From CAVQYV01 sp963718295 [NCBI: uncultured Methylomirabilota bacterium] (lineage in GTDB: Bacteria > Methylomirabilota > Methylomirabilia > CAVQYV01), in contig CAVQYV010000006.1 of assembly GCA_963718295.1 (NCBI GenBank), positions 371,775 to 435,774 of the forward strand: DNA of 64,000 bases, read 5' to 3'. A program made the position numbers and the translations under genes. A model generated the notes under the pieces. The model was not told the DNA's origin, ran no database searches, and saw nothing but the letters and a program-made list of their open reading frames with translations. Position 1 is the first letter of the stretch. Each line of letters opens with the position of its first letter. Shown one piece after another: positions 36,419-45,214 of the stretch.

Positions 36419-37072
36419 ATGAAATTCTTCATCGATACTGCCAATGTGAAAGCGATACGGGAGATGGAGGCCCTGGGGGTCCTGGACGGGGTGACCACCA
36501 ACCCCACCCTGATCGCCAAGGAGGGGCGTGATTTCCTGGAGATCCTCCGGGAGATCTGCGAGATCGTGGATGGCCCGATCAGCGCCGAGGTGATCAGCCT
36601 GGAGGCAGAGGGAATGGTGAGGGAAGCCAGGGAATTGGCCAAGATCCATAAGAACATCGTGGTCAAGATACCCATGACTCAGGATGGCCTGAAAGCGACC
36701 CGGACATTGAGCCAGGAGGGGATTCAGACCAACGTGACCCTCGTTTTCTCCTCCAATCAGGCTCTGCTCGCCGCCAAGGCCGGTGCCACCTATGTCAGTC
36801 CCTTTGTGGGCCGGCTGGATGATATCGGCCAGGTGGGAATGGATGTGGTGAGGGAGATCGTCGCCATCTATGAAAATTTTGGATATCCCACCCAGGTGAT
36901 CGTGGCCAGCATTCGTCATCCGCTCCATGTCATTGAGGCAGCCATGGCGGGGGCCCATGTGGCTACCATCCCCCCTTCCGTTATCGAACAGCTTACAAAA
37001 CACCCATTAACGGACATCGGAATCCAGAGGTTTCTGGCGGACTGGGAGAAGGTTCCCAAGAAGCCCTTCTGA
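36419..37072 (+). CDS. fsa: Transaldolase, fructose-6-phosphate aldolase-like
   Basis: A 217-residue TIM-barrel of the short transaldolase/FSA family. [20 protein letters not shown] and [19 protein letters not shown] are the family start, and the Schiff-base lysine is K83 in [10 protein letters not shown]. Length matches the family (about 215-220). It transfers or splits a dihydroxyacetone unit in the pentose-phosphate network in the cytoplasm. It lies upstream of FmdB and the 2-hydroxyacid dehydrogenase on the same strand. Confidence 0.92.
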   Translation: MKFFIDTANVKAIREMEALGVLDGVTTNPTLIAKEGRDFLEILREICEIVDGPISAEVISLEAEGMVREARELAKIHKNIVVKIPMTQDGLKATRTLSQEGIQTNVTLVFSSNQALLAAKAGATYVSPFVGRLDDIGQVGMDVVREIVAIYENFGYPTQVIVASIRHPLHVIEAAMAGAHVATIPPSVIEQLTKHPLTDIGIQRFLADWEKVPKKPF

Positions 37073-37098
37073 TGCGCTGGGGCAGGAGGTGAAATTCG

Positions 37099-37320
37099 TT
37101 GCCCATCTTTGAATTTACCTGCCAGGACTGTGGGGCAGATTTTGAGAAGCTGGTGAGGAACTCCCACGCCGTGATCGAATGCCCCACCTGCGCTTCGACC
37201 AAGATCAAGAAACGGTTTTCCGTCTTCGGCTGCAAGGCGGGAGATCGTTTCGTCAGCTCGGCCTCCTCGGGTGCCGGTTGTTCCGGATGCTCTCGGGGCA
37301 GTTGCCAGGGTTGTTCCTGA
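37099..37320 (+). CDS. FmdB-family zinc-ribbon protein
   Basis: A 73-residue protein with an N-terminal zinc ribbon (FTCQDCGADFEKL and ECPTCASTKIKKRF, two CxxC knuckles) of the FmdB/CxxC_CxxC_SSSS regulatory family, and a Cys/Ser/Gly tail (GCSGCSRGSCQGCS). Start is TTG with GGCAGGAGGTG in good position; no ATG fits. FmdB-type proteins are proposed transcription regulators, originally of formamidase operons. It lies between transaldolase and the 2-hydroxyacid dehydrogenase. Confidence 0.85.
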   Translation: MPIFEFTCQDCGADFEKLVRNSHAVIECPTCASTKIKKRFSVFGCKAGDRFVSSASSGAGCSGCSRGSCQGCS

Positions 37321-37328
37321 CGGATTGA

Positions 37329-37508
37329 GTGAAGCCCGGAGGGGGGCATCCGCCCGCGGTGGCTTTCCCCGAGCAACTGGATGAGTTGGAGGGGTCTTTG
37401 GACCAAGAGATCGAGACCTTGGCCTGTCTCCCCCGGCCCCGGGGCGGACGGACCGGCAAAGGGCCAGGCGGAAATTCGGAACTATGCAAAGGAATCAACG
37501 AAGAATGA
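37329..37508 (+). CDS. Possible small ORF overlapping the dehydrogenase start
   Basis: A 59-codon frame from GTG at 37329 ends in an ATGA overlap with the ATG at 37505, which would allow translational coupling. The product (VAFPEQLDELEGSLDQEIET in the middle) is acidic and unrecognised, and no clear ribosome binding site precedes the GTG. It may be non-coding. Confidence 0.25.
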   Translation: MKPGGGHPPAVAFPEQLDELEGSLDQEIETLACLPRPRGGRTGKGPGGNSELCKGINEE

Positions 37509-38488
37509 ACATGGAAAAGCGGAAGGTATTCGTATCCAGAGTGATCCCCCAGGCTGCCCTGGAGATCCTCCAAGAGCATGTAGCCTCGGAGCTAAATTCC
37601 GAGGACAGGCCATTGACCAAGCCGGAGCTCATTTCTCGCATCCAGGGCAAAGAGGGCCTGGTTTGCCTTCTGACAGATGAGATTGACGATGAGGTGCTGG
37701 GCTCATCCCCTTCCCTCCGGGTGGTTTCCAATGTGGCGGTGGGCTTCAACAACATCGATGTGGGGGCAGCAACGCGACGGAAGATCGCCGTCACCAATAC
37801 CCCGGGGGTTCTGGATGAAACCACCGCTGATTTCACCTGGGCCCTTCTGATGGCCACAGCCCGTCGAGTGGTGGAGGCGGACCGATACGCCCGAGCGGGA
37901 AAGTATCAGGGCTGGGGTATCATGCTCATGCTGGGCCATGATGTCTATGGCAAAACCCTGGGCATCTGCGGAATGGGTCGTATCGGGAAGGCGGTGGCCC
38001 GTCGGGCGCGGGGCTTTGGGATGAAGATCCTTTATGCCGACGCGCAAAGGATCGGAGAAGATTGGGAGAAGGAGCTTGGGATCCAGTTCGTCGATAAGGA
38101 TACCCTTCTCAGGGAGTCGGACTTCGTAACCCTCCATGTGCCTCTCCTCCCGGAGACGACTCATTACATCTCAGGGCGGGAGCTCTCCCTGATGAAGAGG
38201 ACGGCCCATCTGATCAATGCCTCCCGGGGCCCGGTGGTGGATGAGGAGGCGTTGGTAAACGCCCTGAAGACCCAGCAGATCGCCGGGGCAGGACTCGATG
38301 TCTTCGAACAGGAACCAGAGATCCACCCCGGCCTCATGGAGTTGGACAACGTGGTGCTGGCCCCCCATATTGCCAGTGCCTCGGTGGAAACGCGGACCCG
38401 AATGGCCACCATGGCCGCAGGGAATATGGTAGATGCCCTGGGAGGGAAGATCCCTCCCAATATCGTAAATCCCGAGATCTACAAATAG
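37505..38488 (+). CDS. D-2-hydroxyacid dehydrogenase (glyoxylate/hydroxypyruvate reductase-like)
   Basis: A 327-residue NAD(P)-dependent dehydrogenase: LGICGMGRIGKAVARRARGF is the Rossmann nucleotide-binding loop, and the catalytic Arg, Glu and His lie in LINASRGPVVDEEALVNAL and NVVLAPHIASAS. The protein is close in pattern to GyaR/glyoxylate reductase. Context supports glyoxylate or hydroxypyruvate reduction, since a carboligase-like enzyme, a hydroxypyruvate-isomerase-like enzyme and glycerate kinase follow. ATG 37505 is chosen with AAAGGA upstream; 37511 is an alternative. Confidence 0.88.
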   Translation: MNMEKRKVFVSRVIPQAALEILQEHVASELNSEDRPLTKPELISRIQGKEGLVCLLTDEIDDEVLGSSPSLRVVSNVAVGFNNIDVGAATRRKIAVTNTPGVLDETTADFTWALLMATARRVVEADRYARAGKYQGWGIMLMLGHDVYGKTLGICGMGRIGKAVARRARGFGMKILYADAQRIGEDWEKELGIQFVDKDTLLRESDFVTLHVPLLPETTHYISGRELSLMKRTAHLINASRGPVVDEEALVNALKTQQIAGAGLDVFEQEPEIHPGLMELDNVVLAPHIASASVETRTRMATMAAGNMVDALGGKIPPNIVNPEIYK

Positions 38489-38526
38489 CCCCATACTCTA
38501 CATTTGGAATAGGAGAATAAAGGTCA

Positions 38527-40311
38527 ATGGAAAAAAGAGAAACAGGGAAGCCATTTGCTGATCGAGCCGAGGGAGCCAACCGTCTTCCCCAAGGCAAGAT
38601 CAAGATGTCCGCTGCGGAGGCCGTCGTCAAGATCTTGGAATGGAAAGGGGTGCAGAGGGTCTTTGGGGTGCCGGGGGCCGCGATTCTGCCGGTCTATGAC
38701 GCCCTGCGGGAGAGCCGTCAGATCAGCTCCTATGTGGTCCGACATGAGCAGACTGCGGCCTTCGCCGCCGATGCCCATCATCGGATAACCGGGACGGTGG
38801 GGGTCTGTCTGGCCACCTCCGGCCCCGGAGGGACCAACCTGGTTACGGGCCTATATACCGCCTGGTTCGATTCGATCCCCATGATCGCCCTGACCGGACA
38901 GGTCATCTCCTCGGCCATCGGCACAGCCGCCTTTCAGGAGGCACCTATCGTTGCCATCGCCAGCCCAATCACCAAGAGGGCCTACTTGCCCCGATCTGCC
39001 GAAGAAATTCCGACCCTAATCCATCGCGCCTTCCATATCGCCTCTTCCGGAAAGATGGGGCCGGTCCTGATCGATCTGCCCGTGGATCTGCAAAAGGCCA
39101 CCATCGAGGTCGATTTCTCCGCCCTGGCCCTTGATGAGGAGGGAAAGGAGCCCCTTCCTGTTGCCTCGGACCGGGAGGTGGAGAGGGCCGCAGCCTTGAT
39201 CCGGGAGGCCAAGAGGCCGGTGGTCATCGCCGGGGGAGGGGTCGTCCTGGCGGATGCCTCTTTGGAGCTCCGCGAGTTCGCAGAAATGATGGCCATACCG
39301 GTGACTTCCTCCCTCATGGGCAAGGGGAGCATCCCCGCGGATCACTTCCTTTATGCCGGTGGCGTGGGGACGATCTGTAATTCCCCCTTGGGCAACAAGA
39401 CCCTTCTGGAGTCGGATCTGATCATCAACCTGGGGGGGCGCTTTGGAGACCGGCACACCGGAAAAGTGAGCAGCTTCCTCCGGGATGCCAAGGTCATCCA
39501 TGTCAATATCGACCCCACCGAGATCGGCAAGGCCGTCTCCACCGATTTGGGTATCGTCTCCGACGTCAGGTATTTCCTGAGAAGGCTGATCGAATTCCTC
39601 TCCCAAGAAAAGGCAGGAGGCATCCCTCCCCAGAATGAGCGCATTCACCAACTGGCGCTGGACCGGGTACGCCTGACCCGCCGGACCGACTTCGATCAGA
39701 TCCCGATCAAGCCCCAGCGGGCCATCAAAGAATTGCGGGAATTCCTGGAGCGGGACGCCATTGTGACCCATGATATCGGGATCAGTCAGATCTGGTCCGC
39801 CCAACTCTTCGACGCCTATGAGCCTCGAACCTATCTGGTAACGGGTGGGGCAGGCCCCATGGGGTGGGGCCTGGGAGCCGCCATCGCCGCCAAGTTGGCA
39901 AAGCCAGACAGGCAATGCGTCAATTTCGTGGGGGATGGAAGCCTTTGCATGTCCTTGCAAGATCTGGCTACCGCCGCCATGTATGATATCCCCATCGTGG
40001 TCTACGTGCTGAACAATTCGCTGCTCGGCCTGATTCGCCAGCAGCAGAACCTCTTCTACGGGGAGCGCCACATCTCCACCTCCATTGGCTACGATCAGGC
40101 CAACCACGACCGGGGGGTGGATTTTGTGCGGGTGGCAGAGGGAATGGGCCTGCGAGGCGAGCGCGTGGAGAAGCCGGAGGAGATCAAGCCGGCATTGGCA
40201 CGGGCCTTTGCCTCGGGGCGGCCTTCCCTCCTGGAGGTAATCGTGGACCGGAGTGCGGTCTGCCCCATGTCCCTGGATGGAACGCTGACCGGGGTGAAAG
40301 AGACCGTCTGA
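38527..40311 (+). CDS. TPP-dependent carboligase (glyoxylate carboligase/acetolactate synthase-like)
   Basis: A 594-residue thiamine-diphosphate enzyme: N-terminal RVFGVPGAAILPVYDALRES, middle MGKGSIPADHFLYAGGVG and NIDPTEIGKAVSTDLGIVSD, and the C-terminal TPP motif VGDGSLCMSLQDLATAAMYD. The IDPTEIG...LGIVSD segment resembles glyoxylate carboligase (Gcl), which joins two glyoxylates to tartronate semialdehyde. Yet the TPP-activating residue is Glu (RHEQTAAFAAD), as in acetolactate synthase, whereas E. coli Gcl has Val51 there. Context, with 2-hydroxyacid dehydrogenase upstream and hydroxypyruvate-isomerase-like and glycerate-kinase genes downstream, favours Gcl; chemistry is not settled by sequence. 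Confidence 0.85.
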   Translation: MEKRETGKPFADRAEGANRLPQGKIKMSAAEAVVKILEWKGVQRVFGVPGAAILPVYDALRESRQISSYVVRHEQTAAFAADAHHRITGTVGVCLATSGPGGTNLVTGLYTAWFDSIPMIALTGQVISSAIGTAAFQEAPIVAIASPITKRAYLPRSAEEIPTLIHRAFHIASSGKMGPVLIDLPVDLQKATIEVDFSALALDEEGKEPLPVASDREVERAAALIREAKRPVVIAGGGVVLADASLELREFAEMMAIPVTSSLMGKGSIPADHFLYAGGVGTICNSPLGNKTLLESDLIINLGGRFGDRHTGKVSSFLRDAKVIHVNIDPTEIGKAVSTDLGIVSDVRYFLRRLIEFLSQEKAGGIPPQNERIHQLALDRVRLTRRTDFDQIPIKPQRAIKELREFLERDAIVTHDIGISQIWSAQLFDAYEPRTYLVTGGAGPMGWGLGAAIAAKLAKPDRQCVNFVGDGSLCMSLQDLATAAMYDIPIVVYVLNNSLLGLIRQQQNLFYGERHISTSIGYDQANHDRGVDFVRVAEGMGLRGERVEKPEEIKPALARAFASGRPSLLEVIVDRSAVCPMSLDGTLTGVKETV

Positions 40312-40368
40312 GCCTTCGATTGTGTCAACGGATTTCTGGGTGGAACATTTTGGATGAGGAGCCAAATC

Positions 40369-41283
40369 GTGAAAGAATCCTTGCAGTCCTATATGAAGGT
40401 GGGAATCGTGCATTTCATGGCCTTTCCGGAGACGATGAAGGGGGAAGGCCCGATTCTGGAGACGGTCAAGAAGATCGCGGAGGATGATTTCTTCTCCGCC
40501 ATCGAGGTTACCTCGATCAAGGATGCCGCGCAGCGGGAGGCGGTAGCGAAGGTCCTGAAGGAGTCCCGCATGGCCGTGGGCTTCGGTGGCCAACCCGCCT
40601 TGTTATCCGCCAAGCTGGATCTCAATAGCCTGGAGGAGGAGAAGCGCAAGGCAGCCGTAGACCGGATCAAGGCCTGTGTGGACGAGGCGGCCATTCTGGG
40701 GGCCCAGGCGGTAGCGATGCTCTCTGGTCCTGATCCAGGGGCGGCCAACCGGGAACAGGGCATCTCCCAGCTGATCAAATCGTTGAAAGAGATCTGCGAA
40801 TATGCCAAATCGCACCAAGATCCGGCCGTCATCCTGGAGACCTTTGACGCCGAGATCGACAAGTGCTGCCTCATTGGCCCCTCAACGGATGCCCTGCGGG
40901 TGGCAAAAGAGGTGAAGGCCAGCTTTCCCAAGTTCGGCCTCATGGTGGATCTCTCTCATTTGCCTTTACAGAAGGAGACCCCGCACCAGGCCTTGGGAAT
41001 GCTGAAGGATCACCTGCTCCACATCCACATCGGCAACTGCGTCATGAAGGACAAATCCCATCCCGCTTACGGGGACGTTCATCCCGGCTTCGGCTGCCCC
41101 GGAAGCGAGGTGGATGTCCCTGAAGTCACCTCCTTCCTCAAGGCCCTCTTCGAGGTGGGATATCTGGGAGAGGGAAAGAGACCGGTGGTGGCCTTCGAGG
41201 TGAAGCCCATGGCAAATGAGAGTTCAGAGGCCGTCATTGCCGGGGCCAAGCGGACCTTGCTGGAAGCCTGGGCCCGCCTCTAA
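40369..41283 (+). CDS. TIM-barrel isomerase (hydroxypyruvate isomerase-like)
   Basis: A 304-residue xylose-isomerase-type TIM barrel. Metal-binding residues are placed as in the family: VILETFDAEIDK, LMVDLSHLPLQ, HIHIGNCVMKD and VVAFEVKP. The family includes hydroxypyruvate isomerase (Hyi), which converts tartronate semialdehyde to hydroxypyruvate, and various sugar epimerases. Its position after the carboligase-like gene fits Hyi. The GTG start at 40369 has GAGGAG eight bases upstream; ATG at 40354 lies on top of that sequence and is less likely. Confidence 0.7.
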   Translation: MKESLQSYMKVGIVHFMAFPETMKGEGPILETVKKIAEDDFFSAIEVTSIKDAAQREAVAKVLKESRMAVGFGGQPALLSAKLDLNSLEEEKRKAAVDRIKACVDEAAILGAQAVAMLSGPDPGAANREQGISQLIKSLKEICEYAKSHQDPAVILETFDAEIDKCCLIGPSTDALRVAKEVKASFPKFGLMVDLSHLPLQKETPHQALGMLKDHLLHIHIGNCVMKDKSHPAYGDVHPGFGCPGSEVDVPEVTSFLKALFEVGYLGEGKRPVVAFEVKPMANESSEAVIAGAKRTLLEAWARL

Positions 41284-41346
41284 GACGCCCAACGCCCATA
41301 ATGAAAGGAACCCGTGCTTTCGTGCGGGATACGCAGGGTCTGACTC

Positions 41347-42615
41347 ATGAAAACGGTACCCGAGTTCCTCCCCATCTATGATGAGGTCGCCCGCTGTAAT
41401 CGCTGTGGTTTTTGCCAGCCCACCTGCCCCATCTATCGCGTGACCGGCAAAGAAGGATCGGTGGCCCGGGGCCATCATGCCCATGTCCGGAGCGTGATCG
41501 AGGGACGCCTCGATTTCACCTCCGAGATGAAGGCCGCCATCTTCGAATGCCTCCTCTGCCGGGCCTGCGTGGCCAACTGCTTTCCCGCGGTGAAGACCCA
41601 CGAAGTCATGGTGATCGCCCGGGCCGCACACCTGAAGCGGTTCGGCCAATCGCGGATCGAGCATCTCCTCTTTCACAAGGTATTGCCCTATCCCTCCCGA
41701 ATGCGCAAGCTGGTAAAGCTCGCCGCCCTGGGAAAGCTCAGTCGCCTCAGCCATCTCGCCCGGGCCCTGGAGATCTTCGGCTGGTTCGGGAAAAGGATCT
41801 CCCGGGCGGAGGGCCTGGTGGATGCCCTTCCCCTTCGCTCCCTGAGGGAGGAAGTGGCAGGGGGGCCTATTCCCTCTGTCGGCCCGCGGGGGAAGGTGGC
41901 CTATTTCTTCAGCTGCGGCTTTGATCTCGTCCTCCCCCAGGTGGGATGGTCTACCCTGCGGCTCTTGCAGCGTGCGGGCTATGGAATCGAATTCTTCGAC
42001 AATTATTGCTGCGGCCTCCCTCCCCACAGCTATGGGGATCTGGAGGCCGCATCTCATCTGGCCCGGCAGAATCTGGCGGTCTTTCGCCAGGCCGAGGTGA
42101 AGGCCATTCTCACCGATTGTTCGAGCTGCGCCTCTTTCCTCAAGGAATATCCCAAGCTCCTGGAGGGAGAGCCCGCTTTGCAGGCCGAGGCCCGCTCCCT
42201 TTCGGAAAAAGTAAAGGACTTCAGCGAATTCTTCCAGACAGAAGGCCTTCCCCAGCCGCTGGCCCCCTTCCCCCACCGGGTCACCTTCCACGACCCTTGC
42301 CACCTCAGCCGCTATCAGGGGATGGCGCCCTCGGCCCGGAAGCTGCTCAAGGCGGTGCCCGATTTGGATTTTCAGGAGATGCCGGAGGCCGACTGGTGCT
42401 GCGGAGCCGCGGGAAGTTATAATATCGTTCACTACGAGCAGTCCATGAAGGTGCTGGAGCGCAAGCTGGATAATCTGGACAAAACGGGGGCGGAGATTCT
42501 GGGCACCTCTTGCCCCTCGTGCATGATGCAACTGTCCTATGGAATGAAGAGGAGAGGCCACAAAGGAAAGGTGATGCATCTTTCCCAGATCCTGGATGCA
42601 GCTACCTCTTCTTGA
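41347..42615 (+). CDS. GlcF-like iron-sulfur oxidoreductase subunit
   Basis: A 422-residue protein with two ferredoxin-type 4Fe-4S motifs (CNRCGFCQPTCP from C17 and CLLCRACVANCFP from C68) and two CCG domains (YFFSCGFDLVLPQVGW...DNYCCGLP and FHDPCHLSRYQ...WCCGAAGSY), the layout of glycolate oxidase subunit GlcF and related heterodisulfide reductase-like proteins. It should pass electrons from an FAD subunit to quinone or another acceptor. No GlcD/GlcE-type FAD gene is in the window. Context with glyoxylate genes suggests glycolate or another 2-hydroxyacid as substrate. Confidence 0.85.
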   Translation: MKTVPEFLPIYDEVARCNRCGFCQPTCPIYRVTGKEGSVARGHHAHVRSVIEGRLDFTSEMKAAIFECLLCRACVANCFPAVKTHEVMVIARAAHLKRFGQSRIEHLLFHKVLPYPSRMRKLVKLAALGKLSRLSHLARALEIFGWFGKRISRAEGLVDALPLRSLREEVAGGPIPSVGPRGKVAYFFSCGFDLVLPQVGWSTLRLLQRAGYGIEFFDNYCCGLPPHSYGDLEAASHLARQNLAVFRQAEVKAILTDCSSCASFLKEYPKLLEGEPALQAEARSLSEKVKDFSEFFQTEGLPQPLAPFPHRVTFHDPCHLSRYQGMAPSARKLLKAVPDLDFQEMPEADWCCGAAGSYNIVHYEQSMKVLERKLDNLDKTGAEILGTSCPSCMMQLSYGMKRRGHKGKVMHLSQILDAATSS

Positions 42616-42646
42616 TTGTGGCCGTTTCCTGAAGGAGGGAATTCCC

Positions 42647-43462
42647 ATGGCCATCATCACCATATCCAGTCTCTTGGGATCCGGGCGCACCGACATCGCG
42701 AAACCTCTCTCCGAGCAGCTGGGCTATTCCTATGTGGACAAAGAGGCCATATTCGGGGCAGCGGAAAGCTATGGATGGCTGAAGAAGTCTCTGGCCAAGA
42801 TGGATGAGCGCCATGTCGGCTTCTGGGAGAGATCAGAGGCCGATCGGCGGAATTACCTCACCCTGGTGGAGGCGATCATCACCGACTTCGCCCGCGGAGA
42901 TCGGGTGATCATCGCAGGCAGGGGGGGCAATGTCATACTCCATGGAATTCGCCATGCCCTTCGGATCAAGCTTCATGCCCCATTCAAGGTGCGGGTGAGG
43001 CGCATTGCCGATCGGGAAGGGATCAGCGAGGATCGGGCGAGGGATGTAGTGGCCAGGAGCGACCGGGAACGCTCGAGCTACATCCGTTACGTATTCGACG
43101 ATGATTGGATGAATCCGGATCGATATGATCTGATCTTGAACACCGAGCATCTATCCCCCCAAGAGGCCATCGATCTGTTGGCGAACCTGGCGAAGTCGCC
43201 CTCTTTTGCCCCCCAGCCCGGCTCACGGGAGGCAATGGAGGACCTTGCCCTGGGAGGCAGGATCAAAGCCCATCTGGCGATGGACGGCCGGGTGGCGACC
43301 GCCTGGTTGGATATACGGGTGGAACAGGGTAAGGTGATGCTGGGGGGGCTGGTCGAGACCGAACATGAGCGCGCCCTGGCCGAGGAAATCTCGCGGGGAA
43401 TCGAAGGGGTGAAACAGGTGGAAAACCTGATCGGATTCAAGTTGCTGGGAACTGGGCTCTGA
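42647..43462 (+). CDS. Cytidylate kinase-like protein with C-terminal BON domain
   Basis: A 271-residue protein. Residues 1-195 are of the cytidylate-kinase-like family: IITISSLLGSGRTDIAKPLS holds a P-loop-like Gly-rich motif, VIIAGRGGNVIL and RYDLILNTEHLSPQEAIDLL are typical. Residues ~205-271 (RIKAHLAMDGRVATAWLDIR, EGVKQVENLIGFKL) form a BON domain, usually found in periplasmic or membrane-binding proteins, so the fusion is unusual. No signal peptide is seen, so the protein is cytoplasmic. ATG 42647 has GGAGG nine bases upstream. Lies between GlcF-like and glycerate kinase genes; the link to that pathway is unclear. Confidence 0.75.
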   Translation: MAIITISSLLGSGRTDIAKPLSEQLGYSYVDKEAIFGAAESYGWLKKSLAKMDERHVGFWERSEADRRNYLTLVEAIITDFARGDRVIIAGRGGNVILHGIRHALRIKLHAPFKVRVRRIADREGISEDRARDVVARSDRERSSYIRYVFDDDWMNPDRYDLILNTEHLSPQEAIDLLANLAKSPSFAPQPGSREAMEDLALGGRIKAHLAMDGRVATAWLDIRVEQGKVMLGGLVETEHERALAEEISRGIEGVKQVENLIGFKLLGTGL

Positions 43463-43471
43463 GGAGTGAGG

Positions 43472-45214
43472 ATGGTAATTTCGAATCAGCAATTGCGGAA
43501 GCACGCCAAGAAGATCTATGAAGCCGCTTTGGCCGCGGTGAACCCCAAGGAGGCGGTCCGCCGCCACCTGCGGCGAGAGGGAGACCTTCTCCATTTTGGC
43601 AAAGAGCCTCTCGACCTGCGGGCATTCGAAAGGATCCTGGTGGTGGGGGCAGGAAAGGCCAGCGCCCCTATGGCGGTGGCGGTGGAGGAGATCCTCGGGG
43701 ATCGCATCGCTTCCGGCATCGTAAATGTCAAATACGGATACACCGATGCAGTGAAGAAGATCAGGCTGGTGGAGGCGGGCCATCCCGTTCCCGATGAGAA
43801 GGGGATGGAGGGGGCCCGGCTCATGGTAGACCTGGTTTCGGGGGCCACGGAGAAGGACCTCGTCCTCTGCCTGATCTCCGGTGGAGGCTCGGCCCTCATG
43901 CCTCTGGCTGTGGAGGGGATCACCCTCCAGGAGAAGCAAGAGGTCACGAAGCAACTACTGGCTTGCGGGGCCACCATCAACGAGATGAACGCCCTGCGCA
44001 AGCACATCTCCCGGGTGAAGGGAGGGCAGTTGGCTCGGTTGGCATCCCCCGCCACCCTCCTTTCCCTGATCCTTTCCGATGTGGTGGGGGACCCCTTGGA
44101 TGTAATCGCCTCGGGCATGACCGTGCCCGACACCAGCACCTTCGAGGAGGTCTATACCATCTTCAAGAAGTTCGGTATCGTGGAGAAGGTCCCCCCGAGC
44201 ATCCTGTCCCATATCGAATCGGGAAGGAGCGGGGCCGTCCCCGAAACCCCCAAGGAGGGAGATCCCATCTTCGCCCGGGTCCATAACCTGGTCATCGGCA
44301 GCAATATGTTGGCCTTGCAGGCCGCGGAAAGGGTCTCCAGGGATCTGGGCTATCATGCCCTGATCCTCTCCTCCTTCATCGAAGGGGAGGCGCGGGAGGT
44401 GGCCAAGGTCCTGGTGGGCCTGGCGAAAGAGGTGAAAAAGACCGCCCATCCGCTGACAGCGCCGGCCTGCCTCATCTTTGGAGGAGAGAGCACCGTGACT
44501 CTCCAGGGGAAAGGCATGGGCGGAAGAAATCAGGAGATGGCCCTGGCTGCCGCCCTGCGAATCGAAGGGGTGCCCGGGCTGCTCTTTCTCAGTCTGGGAA
44601 CGGATGGAAGCGACGGGCCCACGGACGCGGCCGGGGCGGTGGCGGATGGAGAGACGGTGACTCGGGCGAGGGAGCTGGGCATGAAGGGCCTCGATTTCCT
44701 CCTGGAGAACGACTCCTATCATTTCTTTGAGAAGCTCGGAGACCTCATCAAGACCGGGCCCACCAATACCAACGTGAACGACGTACAGATCATCCTGGTG
44801 GGAAAGGACGAACCGGAAGGGGAGAGAGAAAGGAGGCTGGCATTGGAGAAAAGGCAGATCAAGATCAGCGTTGGGGGGGTAGGGGCCTATGCCGAGCTGA
44901 ATGATTCGGAGACGGCCAAGGCGGTCTGGGAGGCCCTGCCCTTCGAATCCCAAGGCAGCACCTGGGGAGATGAGATCTACTTCTCCATCCCGGTGAAGGC
45001 CAAATCGGAGAATGCCAAATCGGTGGTGGACGCAGGGGACATTGCCTATTGGCCCATCGGATCCGCCATGTGCATCTTCTGGGGGCCCACCCCGGCCAGC
45101 CATGGAGATGAGATCCGACCAGCCAGCCCGGTCAATGTCTTCGGCAAGCTGATGGGGGACGCCAAGGTCTTCGATGGGGTGAGATCCCTGCGGGTCAAGG
45201 TAGAGCGGGCCTGA
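43472..45214 (+). CDS. Glycerate 2-kinase fused to a TM1367-like cyclophilin domain
   Basis: A 580-residue protein. Residues 1 to ~450 are a MOFRL/DUF4147 glycerate kinase: ILVVGAGKASAPMAVAVEEI, LVLCLISGGGSALMPLAVEG and the C-terminal LFLSLGTDGSDGPTDAAGAV are diagnostic, and the full length equals GckA/TtuD enzymes. It phosphorylates glycerate to 2-phosphoglycerate, ending the glyoxylate route. Residues ~460-580 add a cyclophilin-like domain (FESQGSTWGDEIYFSIPVKA, DIAYWPIGSAMCIFWGPTPA) closely resembling TM1367 (PF04126 family), normally a free-standing protein. ATG 43472 has GAGGAG in place; GTG 43466 is an alternative. Confidence 0.88.
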   Translation: MVISNQQLRKHAKKIYEAALAAVNPKEAVRRHLRREGDLLHFGKEPLDLRAFERILVVGAGKASAPMAVAVEEILGDRIASGIVNVKYGYTDAVKKIRLVEAGHPVPDEKGMEGARLMVDLVSGATEKDLVLCLISGGGSALMPLAVEGITLQEKQEVTKQLLACGATINEMNALRKHISRVKGGQLARLASPATLLSLILSDVVGDPLDVIASGMTVPDTSTFEEVYTIFKKFGIVEKVPPSILSHIESGRSGAVPETPKEGDPIFARVHNLVIGSNMLALQAAERVSRDLGYHALILSSFIEGEAREVAKVLVGLAKEVKKTAHPLTAPACLIFGGESTVTLQGKGMGGRNQEMALAAALRIEGVPGLLFLSLGTDGSDGPTDAAGAVADGETVTRARELGMKGLDFLLENDSYHFFEKLGDLIKTGPTNTNVNDVQIILVGKDEPEGERERRLALEKRQIKISVGGVGAYAELNDSETAKAVWEALPFESQGSTWGDEIYFSIPVKAKSENAKSVVDAGDIAYWPIGSAMCIFWGPTPASHGDEIRPASPVNVFGKLMGDAKVFDGVRSLRVKVERA

